Origin: Litsea cubeba
Taxonomy: Eukaryota > Streptophyta > Magnoliopsida > Laurales > Lauraceae
Reading direction: 5' to 3'
Assembly (NCBI GenBank): GCA_012931725.1
Contig: CM022951.1
Span: 36,010,805-36,074,804, forward strand
DNA length: 64,000 nucleotides
Positions 53,740 through 64,000 of this stretch are shown in pieces. Every line of letters begins with the position of its first letter. The stretch's first letter is position 1. The position numbers were made by a program, and so were the translations under genes. The notes under the pieces are model-generated. The model was not told the DNA's origin and ran no database searches. It worked only from the letters and a program-made list of their open reading frames with translations.

Positions 53740-56700
53740 TATCACTCCCCCGGACCGAAGGCCCGTTAAACAAGACCTTAATCTGGGGTCGTGGCGCGAT
53801 GGGCCGGAAAATTCCGCCTGTACACGCTTGTTTCCCACGGGTTTCCGTGGTAAGGATCCTCAAAATTCGATCCATCAATGAAATAATAACATTCACACGA
53901 ATAAGTTACGCAGAAGCATTATAGCAAACATGAAAATTCATAACATATGTATATGATGAGAACGCTGAAGACTAGTATCAAAATGAGAAACATTCCATTG
54001 ATAGGCCCCAAAGTTAGTTTCAAGTTTAATACAAAAATCAAAGTTAGTCAATAATTACAATTTCCCAAAAACAAGCCCACAATGGCTACAAACAAGTTCC
54101 CAAAAATATAATCAACCCCAAAATGTGATCGAAGCTCTGGAGTCAACCCGACGTATAAGCGACATCACCAGGCTGCCATTCGCGGTCCGCCAGAACTACT
54201 GGGTCCGCCTCGAAGTGCGCCTCAAGGGCAAGGGGCTCAATATCTGGCACCAAACAAAAGGATGAGACACAACGGTCTGGCAAGCAAATATAACATATAA
54301 TAGGATGGTAGAAAGAATAAAACATTGAACAAGAACTACATTTAAAATCCTGAATAACATAATCAACAAGATAAAAGTTCAACTTCTTAAACATTAACAA
54401 ATCCAAGGACTATGATAAGTTGAAATAGACAAGGATCATAAAACAAAATATCAACGGATAAAACATTAGCAAATCACGTATAGCTATATTCTCCCATTAC
54501 TGAAGTAACAAGAGCAGACAGAAACAGTAACCACTATTTGTGGGACCAGAACGAACAAGGTCATTATCAAACTGAACCGTAGCCATTACGCGTGGGACTG
54601 GAAATTGAACCGTTGCCATGGTCGGTACAAACCGAATCCAAGCTGCAGCTGGCAGATAATTTAAAGATTCCAAGTTGGGTGATCAGCCCGACAAGGTAAC
54701 CTAAGCCTAGTGGTGCCAATAGAATCAAAATTGAAACCTCAAAATGATACAAATCCATTCATAAAGTTATATTTCCAAAATTGATAAGAAAACTACTCCG
54801 AACGAATACATATCCAACATACTGACAAATCCGAGCAAAATACAATGAGTAGTCTTATCAATGTTCATAAATATGGTAAAACACTCAAAATATTCAAATT
54901 GATTTATAAACGGAATTGAACAAAACATTCTAACATGGAATGAATTTAGTGTATGATGGTTCAAAGGCTTACCACGGGTTGTCTCAATACACACTTAGTC
55001 TCCTAATATCGGTAATAAAAGAGGGAATTGGTGCCACTGAAGATCTCCGACGAATTTAGGATATAAAGTATATATAAAGACTTTGATACATTCCCGGGTA
55101 ATACTAATATCACGCAATTCCATCACTTTTCCCATTTAAATTCCACGATTCAAAATAATTCCATTCAATGTATTCACTCCGGACTTCCATGCACCAATAG
55201 AGGGCTGAATGGGCTTCAAATAATGGGGTGTGATGGGCAAAAATGGACCTGAAATAGGCCCATAAATTGCCCAGAAAAGAGCCCAGAAAATGGCCCAGAA
55301 CAGGCCACAAATCAGAACCAGATTTGTGGGCTGGGCTCGCTCGAGCGACCCAGGGTCCGCTCGAGCAAGGCCCATCCAGAACCTGGTCTGCTCGAGCGGG
55401 CCAGCTTTTGGCTTGCCCAGAACAGGCAGAGCCTGGTCCGCTGGAGCAGCCCATGGGCTCGCTCGAGCAGACTGGGCTCTGTCCCAGACCGCGAAGTGCA
55501 GAAATGCACTCCTCTTCCTCCTTTTTCTGATTTTCTTTCCCTCCATTCTTCCATATGAATTTTCCATACAACTTGGGCCTCTGATAGCTTCATTCAAACT
55601 CCATTGAACCATCACATTAATTCATTCAAATCCTTGAAACAATTTAGATCTAAACAAATCCTTCCATTCCACAACATTGAAAATTTTAAGTTAAACATAA
55701 CAAAACCACAATCTTTACATTATTGAAAAACAACAATTCAAAGTAAATAAATAAGGACCATCACATGAACATATCAAAGTAATCCATCTATTAGTCAAAG
55801 AGAAGAAGTAGAAATGGGGAAAGATGCATAGGAAATTCAAAACTTGTAACAAAGACAATCAATTCATCATATTATCTAGAAATTTACTTACCCCAAGTCA
55901 AAGGAGAGATAAAACACTCTTCAAACAACTCTCTAGGACCTCAAGCTCCAAATCTACAAAAACCCCCAAAAAATTTCCCAAGAAGAACCCTAAAATCAAT
56001 CATTTGTAAATCTCAAGGGAAAACACTTGCATGTATGAGAGAAATGCTCCAAATGGCTTGAAAAACTAAGATTTCATGAAAGAAAAGCCATGGCTAACCT
56101 TGAAGAGCTCAAACAAAGAAGAAAAGCTTGAAAGAGAGCCTTACCCTAGCTCAAATCCCTAGAAAAATATATCTTTGGAAAGCTTGGAGAGGGAGGAAGA
56201 AGCCTAGGAGATCAATCCTCATCTTTGTCTTCAAGGAATAAGGGTTCAAGAAGAGAGAGAAAGTGCTGGGAGAGGAGAAACCCTTGGCTCAAAATGTTAC
56301 AGGAAAAGATAGAATGAAGGGGGATAAGGGGACTATTCCTTTTATAAGATGGGTTTGTGGGTCCCAATCTTCATAGGCCTGAAAAATGGTATTTGCGGGT
56401 CTCGAACAAAAACGACGAAGAAGACAAAAATGATCAACGCAATATCTACTCTCCAAAAAGTATATTTTTGTCCTGAAATTTGGGTACAGATTTTGTATAA
56501 AAGGTCAATTTTGTCATTTTTCTCGAAAAACTCGATTTCTGATCATTAAATCAAAATGGTCAAAGTTGATAATCTAAATGGAATGAGTCAAAATAAATAA
56601 AAATGGGGATTCTACAAAAAATCAAGGTTAAACCCCCGAGGTTCAGACACAACACACGGGCGCCCCGGCCCGCGTCAAGCTTAAGTCAACAACTCTCGAA

Positions 56701-56830
56701 ATTTCCCAAAGCTATTCAAACATTCTAATCTAGCTCAAAAATATGAATCTAATCGTCCACTAACCCTACTTATCAACTAATCACGGTTAAAACATAATTA
56801 AATATACCAAACCTGGGTCAGGGTCTGACA
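53740..56830 (-). repeat. 5' LTR of gypsy element (about 3,091 bp)
   Basis: Starts TGTCAGACCC (56830, reversed). The end is placed at TGATA (53740), a decayed form of the expected TGACA, next to the primer site. A TATA box, TTATAAAAGG, lies near 56345 on the - strand. About 900 bp later is a cluster of four GCTCGAGC palindromes (55339..55468). ORFs across the cluster on both strands reflect its GC content. Flank on the right is CCTTG within TatC LTR. Confidence 0.85.
55339..55468. repeat. GCTCGAGC palindrome cluster in gypsy LTR
   Basis: Exact copies at 55339..55346, 55359..55366, 55390..55397 and 55461..55468; a fifth near 55438 reads GCTGGAGC. Only this LTR shows it: the other LTR is truncated before this point. 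Confidence 0.85.
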
Positions 56831-58665
56831 CCTTGGGGGGGGGGGGTACCCCCCAAGGAACTTTTGTCACCTTGTAGTGGTGGTTGGTGGAGAACTTCTG
56901 CAGAGTTTTCTCTCTTTCTTTCTCTGGATTTTCTATGCTTGGAAGCTGATCTGATTCTGATCTCTGGGAGTTGTTTGATTTTTCCGATTTGGATTTCTTT
57001 GGAGTGCTCTCCTATTTATAGGCTCTTGGTATCCATTTAGGAGAGTTTATGGGCTTTAATCGTCATTAAGCCGCATAATGGGAGGAGTTACAAGGTTTAA
57101 TTCCTTTATTTCGTAACTCCTGGACCTTGGCTTCTGATTGGCCGGTGGAGATTGAGGGCATTTAATCACCTTTAATCATCATGATGGGAGGAGTTTCATG
57201 GTTTAAATGCCATGAATCAACTGACTTGTAACTCCCGGATGCTCGCTTCTGATTGGGCCGTCCATAGAAATGAATTAATGACTGCAATAAAGCTAGTCAA
57301 TTAATCGCATTAAGTGGTCGCCGAGCAGTTGAAGAGTCGCGGGCCGTGCCACGTCTTTTGGGATTCTTCTGGTGATGACCATCGATGGATCTTCAAGTAG
57401 ATCGACATCGGATGATAATGTGACTTTAGGTATTGGTTGCCAATAGCGGGACGGTGCCATCTGTCCTATCGATTTCTCGATCAGTCGGGTAAAAACCACA
57501 CTTTTTTGGTTGACCGGTTGGCGATCAATGTTGATTTTCATACTCTTGACGATTGACCCGTGACTTTGATGAATGTCAAAGGATTTGGTGCCTCAAAAGT
57601 ATGAACTTTGGAGAATCCCAAGAGTTGGAAGCTTCGAATCGCGAAAAAACGATGGAAAACGGGCATTCCGGGGCGAACCCGGCGACCCGGGGTTCCATGG
57701 TCGCCGGCGACCCTTGGGGGAATTTTCCCCTTTTGTCCCGTTTTGCACATTTATTGGCCTGATTTCCCTGTAGAAAACTTGACGAGAATCCTTGCATTTT
57801 GGAGTGCAAAGTTTCCAATTTTCCGGGAAAGTCGAAGACTTTGTAGCATAGAGATGCCGATTTTCCGTCAGAAGCTAAAACTTAGTCAAACGATGTCGGA
57901 ATGACCTGGAATTTGAGGTGAAGCCTCCTGAGTAATAAATAAGACCAACCATAGACTTTTATTTGAGTTTTGAAGCCGTATGGGTTCTGTCACCAGTAGA
58001 CTTGATTTTGTCACGGATTGATGTGTGGCCAACCAATGTCCAATTGACTTGAAATTTGACAGGAAACCTATTGGAGTCATTTTGAGATGATCCACAGGCT
58101 CTATCTTGGAAACCATAGTCCCGGAGAGCTTCACCACCGATAGGCCTGATTTTTCTTTCGAGAGTCAAAGTATGGTCAAATGTTGTCGAAATGACCTAAA
58201 ATTTGACGTGTAGCCCTTTATAAGCATCTTGAAGCCAGCCATGTGCTCTGTCTGATGAGTGATGGCCTTGGTGGTTCTCATCATTGATAGGCTTGATTTA
58301 GCTATTCGAGGGTTGATGTAGGGTCAAACGTTGTCGATTTGACTTGGAACTTGACGTGGAGCCTTTTGGACGTATTTTGAGACCATCCATAGGCTCTGAT
58401 CGAAGATTTGGTGTCTTTCATACTGTCACCGCCGAGAGCTCCTGTTCAGCTATCGGCGAAGCGAAGTTAGACCAAATGATTTTGAAATGGCCCAAAACTT
58501 CTTTTGTACTCCTCTTTTGGCTGTCTTGAATGATCTTGCAGCTTTTGTTTGATTCTGACAAGATTTGATTTTTGGAAGTGGCATTGCCTATTTATGGTAG
58601 GCTGCAGCTTCATGTAGCTTTCTTGAGTTTGGAGAAGCAAAGTGACACATTTTTTTGTGTCAACA
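56831..58665 (-). repeat. TatC 3' LTR, interrupted by gypsy insertion
   Basis: Start TGTTGACAC (reversed) at 58665 after the polypurine tract. Palindrome GGTCGCCGGCGACC at 57699..57712, TATA box near 57015. It stops at 56831, homologous to about 19095 in TatB, where the gypsy LTR begins. Confidence 0.85.
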
Positions 58666-58895
58666 AATGCCCCCTCAAGGTACAGTGACCAGTTGCTTAA
58701 CTTTTGTAGTCGATGTGCCTCGAAGAGATTCTTGAAGGAGAGCTTGTGACTTGACCAAGAGTCTTTGAGCAGTCTTTCTTTTGGTAGAGTGGCCTTTTGG
58801 GCTTCCAGGGGAATTTTATGGCAATGAAAGGGATCACGTACCATCTCGAGGCAAAGTTTTGAAGATGACATTAGGGATGTGAATTTGGTTTTGAC
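58666..58895 (-). other. TatC polypurine tract and 3' untranslated region
   Basis: AATGCCCCCTCAAGG right after the LTR is the polypurine tract on the - strand. The rest matches TatA 15111..15312. Confidence 0.7.
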
Positions 58896-59110
58896 CTTGT
58901 GACCTAACAAGCTGTATGTGGCAGGTTAGGGGGTCGGGTTTGATCTTGACCATGTGACCCAACAAGCTGTATGTGGAATGTTGGGGGGTCAATTTTGGTT
59001 CTAATCTTGTGACCTAACAGGCTGTATGTGGCAAGCTAGGGGATCATGTTTTTATTTTTGGTTTGGTCTTGTGACCTAACAAGCTGTATGTGGCAAGTTA
59101 GGGGACCGGG
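58896..59110 (-). repeat. Four tandem hairpin repeats, TatC
   Basis: Counterpart of 14877..15110. Read on the - strand, units have CCTAAC/GTTAGG; one has CCCAAC/GTTGGG, and one has CCTAGC/GTTAGG, which still pairs through G-U. The loop CCACATACAGC is kept in all four. Confidence 0.85.
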
Positions 59111-59404
59111 ATTTGGTTTGGATGTTTGTGGAATGTCAATTTCAAGATTTTGGCTTAATTTGGTATATGTGGCTGGATGGTTTGATTTTTGAAAGCTCAT
59201 GGGGCTTGAAATTCTTTTTTTTATATGGTCCGATCAACTCAAAAGAGGCATGGAACCATTTTTGTATGCTCTTGGTAAGAGGGATTTCTCTTTGACTAAA
59301 AGCCCAATTTTTTTTTTAGTGCCTAGGTGGTCAAACCTGGCTCATATGGGCTAACCCATGCGACCTTAAGCTTTTGAAATGGCTTAGATCTCATATGGTG
59401 TCAT

Positions 59405-59650
59405 TTTTGTAAAGAATATCTAAAAATATCTCCTTTGGGTAGAGAATATCTAAGAATATCTTTAGTTGGAGAGAATCTCTCATGTGCCCCTTATTTTGGG
59501 AGAGAATATCTCAAGATATCTTTCTTTGGGAGAGAATATCTCAAATCTCCGATCTTTTGGGAGAAAATCTCCCATTGATTTATTTTTGGGAGAGAATCCC
59601 TCAAGATATCTTTCTTTTGGGATAGAATCTTTCTAATTTCTTTATTTTGG
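59405..59650 (+). repeat. ATATCT-rich repeats upstream of antisense TATA, TatC
   Basis: Nine or so AGAATATCT or AGATATCT motifs, including one AAAATATCT near 59423, interleaved with GGGAGAGAAT. Counterpart of 14235..14565. Confidence 0.7.
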
Positions 59651-59711
59651 TAAGGTTACTAATTAGTAACACTTACCTCTTTCTTGTTTCCATCTTTGGT
59701 TTGCTCTCTTC

Positions 59712-59718
59712 TATAAAA
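59712..59718 (+). promoter_or_regulatory. TATA box of antisense gene, TatC
   Basis: TCTATAAAATCC, 128 bp before ATG at 59840; spacing within one base of TatA. Confidence 0.7.
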
Positions 59719-59839
59719 TCCAAGGGAGGTTGGTTCTCTTGCTCTTATTGCTTTCTTTTGCAAAGATCTCAAGAGTGCTCCAAGACCAAGAGTTTTTCTT
59801 CTTCAAGGATCTTCAAGCTTTTCTTCTTCTTTTCCATCA

Positions 59840-62800
59840 ATGGCTTCAAGTAAGTTCTCTTTTTCAATAAAACTCCATGTAAATGGTAGGATGGTATAAA
59901 AAAAGTGTTTTTTTTTCTTTCCTTTCTTTTCTTTTCCACGTGTTTTCTCTTTTTTTTTTACACGTGTTTTTTTTTTCGTGCATTTTTTTTTTTGCACGTT
60001 TTTTTTTGTTTGTTTGTTTTTTTCTTTTTTTTGTGTACGGATCTGTCCGTACGGCCACGTGGCCTGTGGGCTAGTCCCATTTTTTGTTTCTTTTTTTGAA
60101 GAAAGTTTCCTTTTTTCCTTTTTTTTTGTTCTTTCCTTTCTCCTTTTTTTTTTTAGAAAGGTTATTTTTTTTTGCTCATCATGATAATGCATTTTTTGGC
60201 AAACCAAGATGTTCATGCATGCATTCTTTTGTAAATTGAATTGGTAGCATGATGTGATAGCATACCTGAAAGTTTTTGCAAATTTGGGAATTTTGAAGCT
60301 CACAGTGATGTTGAGCCCTTCCTGATTTTGCGGAGACTTTGAGGTTTTGAAAGTTTGGAGTTTCGGAGCTCGCAGCAATGTTGAGCCATCTTCAAGCTAT
60401 CTATTTCTTTCGGGGTATTTCCTTTTTCTTCGGAGTTGCCCCGGAGTCGTCAAAATTTCGCTAGATTTTTTTTAGCGAAATTCTGTCACTTTGATGATGA
60501 TCTTTTTCTTTTCCATCCTTTGCAGGTGGTTCCTCCAGAACGATCAAGGGTAAACAGCCTGCTACAAGCATACCTCGTCGATCTACTAGATCTTCTAATC
60601 GGGCTGTTCAGCAGGCCTGGGAGAATGTCCAATATATTGAGAGAAACCTCGAAGAGTGCGACTCCCTCAACAGAGATGAGATGAGGCAGCGACTGATCAC
60701 TCTCAAGATTGAGGAATTTTATAAGATCATCGTAAGCAACCGTCCTTAGGTGATAGACAATCAGAGGGTTTTGCCCAAGCCTACCTTCTTTTTTGGTGAT
60801 GCAGTCCCTAACGACGTGATATACCAGAGGAGATGTTTTCAGTTCTCTTACACAGCTGATGGTGAGGAGAGAACTATTGTTACCCGGTCGACGTTTGATC
60901 GCACCATCTCGATTATGAGCCTTGCTACCACGTGCTCTAAGAGGGAAGATCCTTTAAGCTGGGTGAATAGGACAAATGTAATCAAGACCGGGGTTTTTGT
61001 TGGCAGTTCCCCTGGATATGCGGAGAAATCGCTTGCTGACGTGGACATGTTGATGTCGGCCAGTGGCTACCAGGGCTCTGATTATCCGTCGGTCAATTTT
61101 GGACCGGTTGGCCTTGGTATTTTCATTGGTGACGGTAGCAATTGGGTGAAGCCTTTTTGACTTCGTGGTCGTTTCAGTGTTGACTCCGAGTGGAAGTCGT
61201 GGACTAATCGCATCCTGCTGATTGGTGGTGCCATTTTGAAGGAAGCTGGGATCTTTGATGCGGTCCGCACCTTTAGGGAGACAGTGATCTTTTCCGACGA
61301 GGCCTTAATGACTATGTTGGAGTCATTCCTTCCAGTACAAACCAATACCTTCGTTGTCACGAATGGTGAGATTGGTTTTTTTTAAGGAGCTGAGTGCCAT
61401 TACTGGATTGCCTATCCTTGGCAAACTCTATGAAGAGTTCATGCCGATTGACAGCGTCCTTGAGGAGCAGTCGGAGGAGTTCGGGCTCCTGTACTTTCAG
61501 CTTGTCGCCTTCCATGATTTTTTGAAGGAGAAGGACGACTCGAAAGTTAGATCCAATAGTTGGAAGAGTTCTGGCTCTTCGTTCCCCAACTTTTTTTTGA
61601 CAGTAAAGAGTCTTCTGATAGCGTGACCCGAGAAGCCAGAGCTCAGGATCCAGGTTCGAAGAAGACTTCGGCCATGCAAGAAGAGTTGAGGAATTTCTTT
61701 GCTAGTACAGATGCCATTTGCTCTGACATTGCACCGCGGAGAGATCTTGCTATTTACCTCACGTATTGGCTAGGTGAGGCTATTTTTGCTGGAGGAGATG
61801 GAACGCACATCAGGCCGCATTGTATCTTTCCGGCTTGTCAGATGGCATTTGGAGAGTGGCTTGCTTTAGTGCCAGCTCTTTACTCCTACTTGTGTACCGA
61901 ACTGCAGGTTGCTACTTTCTTGGTTCGACTTGGGCTTCCCATGAACAGTGTATTTTCAGCCCATATTTTCTATTCGTAGTTTGTACACCACTGTCCTAGC
62001 TTCCATCGGCTGGGTGCTGCACAGGATGATGATCCTCTAATGATTCAATTGGCTAAGGGAAAAGCCATATCCGAATCACTTTTGTTTGCCCGTATGAGGA
62101 TCCGACGGTTCAGGGACGTCGAGATGGGGCAGTCTTCAGTAAAGCTTTCTCTGGAGTTGCGGAAGAAGGCTTTTGACTTTGGTGCCTCCGGAGACTCTAC
62201 TAGGGCAAGGTCGGGAGGCATTACTCCTTGACAAATGAAGAGAATGAGTGGCTTTTCAGCATACTTGTCGACTCGATGGTGTACTGTAGACATCTTTTCG
62301 TCGACATCCAGCTGTATGTTCCTTCTCAATTTGTGCTGCAGTTGGGCTTTTCTCAAGGCGTTGTTGGAGCGCCTTCAAGCATGGTGAAGCGCTTTGGAGG
62401 TTTGCAGGATGGGAGAAATGTATGGGCTTTCTATAGTACTGAAGACATTACTGCCATGATTTCTTATCCTGTATTGTCAACTTCCCGGACTGCCAGCTTC
62501 GCGAAGTGGCTCGCGGAGAGCTTTTCGGCATATCAGGGGCTTTCCAAGAAGGAGCTTGATATGAAGCTGTCATCTGGAAAAAGGCCTTAGAAACTTGGAT
62601 GGCATCAGGCGAGAGAAAGTTTGGGCCTTCCTTTCTGGAGAGAAGCACAAAATAGGCTTTCTCGGTGACCAGTGCGTCATTGGTTCTGAAGCTGTTCTAA
62701 AAATACCTGATGAGGCTTTATAGTAGCCAGAACAAGAGGAAGCCGAGCTTGATGCTTGGATGCAAGCAGCACAGAGGCGAGCTTCCATGGAGTCTACTGA

Positions 62801-64000
62801 TAAGGGTATACCATCCAGCGAGGAGTCAAGTGAGAGACCTGACTCTGACAGTGGGGCAGTTTCTTCTAGGAAGCGAGCCCGTAGAGGTAAGAGGAAGAGG
62901 AGTCAGCATTGCAGCAAGGAGCAACACGAAGACTCTCTATGGAAGTCCCTCTTACTATCAATGAGGAGGTGCCAGAGAATGCTAACAAGCCTGCAGAAAT
63001 CCCTGTTACTATCAATGAGGAGGTGCCAGAGAATGCTGACGAGCCTCCAGAAAAGAGGAGCCGAGAAGATGAGACCGTCGATGAAGGTATGATTCTTTCT
63101 CTTTCTCTTTCCATTCCTTTCATGAGATTTTTCCATGTTCTGATTTGCTTTATGTTTCTGCTTTTCTTTTTTTTTTTAACAAAGGAAGACTTGGCAATGC
63201 CTGAGGTTCCGACCGATGAGGCGGTGACAGATCCTGTAGAGGCACCTGAAGAAGTACCAAAAGACTCTGGAATGAATCCAAAATCTCCGACTGGTATGAC
63301 TTCTTTTTCTCTCTCTTTTTTTTGGACTGCGGTTTGATTTGCTAACATTTTTTTTGTGCTAGCTGATTTGCCACAGGATTTCGATGACTTTGAACCATCG
63401 ATGGATGCAAATGTTGACGATGCTTCTGATGAGTTCATGGAGGAAGAGAGCATTCCGCCGGTCGTCGAAGAAGGTATTTTGAAGTAATAACCCAGATAAT
63501 GATTTTCAAATAGGATCATATTCATACCTTTTTGTTTTTCATTTGTAACTTTTGAAGTGACAGAAGAGAGTCCATTACTTCTTTCAGAACTAGAACAAGG
63601 GATGCCAGAGGTTGATCCGGAGGCATAGACTCCTACAACCGGTTCTGACACAGCAGAGGCAAGAACTCAAGATGAGATTCCTTCCCCGATTGCTCTGATT
63701 GGAAAGAGTTCTTTTGTTACTCTTCCAACGGGGCATGACATGAGCAGTCGACCGATGGAGCGGGGCGAATCTTCATCTGGGCCATCTCTTCTATTTGCGA
63801 AGAAGGTGCTGGCATGGGTTCTGAGCTCTTGGATTGAGACTCTCCTTTTTGGACACTTGGATACTGGGATTTGGTATGATCCAGCATGTACAGGAGATTT
63901 TAACTAATGCCGAAGAAGTTGGTCTGGACGTCATAGGTGCCAGGGCGATCGTTGAAAGGATCATTGCACGGGTGATAAGTGGTTTGAGACCATGGACTTA
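59840..64000 (+). pseudogene. Antisense spliced plant-mobile-domain gene, TatC (degenerate, partial)
   Basis: Exon 1 at 59840..59849 (ATGGCTTCAA, then GTAAGTTC). Exon 2 from 60526 (CTTTGCAG|GTGGTTCC) to 63086, reading MASSGSSRTIKGKQP across the junction. Exon 3 to 63293, exon 4 at 63363..63473 (111 bp, the same length as TatA), exon 5 from about 63550 past the window end. Breaks in exon 2: stops near 60748, 61158 and 61979, a T-run insertion near 61378, and a shift near 61600. The acceptors of exons 3 and 5 are changed. A tandem duplication of the TINEEVPENA segment occurs at 62960..63060. Exon 1, its donor and the exon 2 acceptor are kept, which supports the TatA gene model. Confidence 0.8.
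60033..60072 (+). repeat. GC palindrome core in intron 1, TatC
   Basis: GTACGGATCTGTCCGTACGG followed by CCACGTGGCC, within T-rich sequence. Shorter version of 13785..13850. Confidence 0.75.

Larger units (their letters stand above)
38475..56830 (-). mobile_element. Chromodomain Ty3/gypsy element, decayed, host to two later insertions
   Basis: Reading 56830 to 38475: 5' LTR, Met-tRNA primer site, gag with zinc knuckle, protease, reverse transcriptase, [copia insertion 43652..50935], RNase H, integrase, [solo LTR 39939..42014], integrase C-terminus with chromodomain-like end, polypurine tract, truncated 3' LTR. The order and the LTR start TGTCAGACCC suit the chromovirus group (Tekay-like). 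Many stops and frameshifts. Inserted in the LTR of TatC on its right side. Confidence 0.88.
56831..64000 (-). mobile_element. TatC: third Tat copy, runs past window end
   Basis: Same orientation as TatB. Holds part of the 3' LTR (56831..58665), polypurine tract, hairpin array, antisense promoter and most of the antisense gene. gag-pol would lie beyond 64000. The left part of its LTR is separated by the gypsy insertion and was not found on the other side. Confidence 0.88.

Noticed and set aside
55110..55615. ORFs of 87 to 159 residues over the gypsy LTR
   Set aside because: Overlapping ORFs in four or more frames result from the GC-rich palindrome cluster in a non-coding LTR.

Overview
The window is nuclear DNA of a flowering plant. 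It is almost entirely nested LTR retrotransposons, with two short pieces of broken plant genes (a WAT1/EamA-type transporter exon and an AOP-like 2-oxoglutarate dioxygenase exon) and one DNA-transposon end. No intact host gene, tRNA, rRNA or CRISPR array is visible. Plant-type copia and gypsy polyproteins, an initiator-Met tRNA primer site, a plant-mobile-domain protein and GT-AG introns support a plant. The species cannot be told.

Layout. (1) TatA, + strand, 1..17655: a Ty3/gypsy element of the Tat type. Its 5' LTR lies before the window. It has a repeat-rich leader, decayed gag-pol, three short-repeat arrays, a spliced gene on the opposite strand (9320..14047), a hairpin array, a polypurine tract and a 3' LTR (15326..17655). 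(2) A 745-bp spacer holding the 3' part of a copia-type LTR. (3) TatB, - strand, 18400..about 35860: a second copy of the same family, tail-to-tail with TatA, truncated at its 5' end and carrying a 1.83-kb solo LTR with a GCATC target duplication. (4) 35860..38474: unique DNA with the two gene fragments, ending in a CACTA-like terminus. (5) A chromodomain gypsy element, - strand, 38475..56830. It contains a 2.08-kb solo LTR (target duplication CCTCT) and a young, nearly intact Ty1/copia element (43652..50935, target duplication AACTT). (6) TatC, - strand, from 56831 to beyond the window end, a third copy with its LTR interrupted by the gypsy element.

The most interesting content is the gene on the antisense strand of the Tat family. 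It has its own TATA box, a 10-nt first coding exon, four phase-1 introns and about 1,225 codons encoding a plant mobile domain followed by basic, acidic and coiled-coil-like parts. Its layout is the same in TatA and TatC and, where retained, in TatB. It converges on gag-pol, and the short-repeat arrays lie between the two stop codons. Upstream of the Tat 3' LTR is an array of four hairpins whose stem is kept by a compensatory change. The three Tat copies carry different deletions: TatA lacks the protease and front of reverse transcriptase, TatB lacks reverse transcriptase and half of the antisense gene. None can be autonomous as seen. All reading was by eye, so endpoints of decayed features are approximate unless stated as exact.
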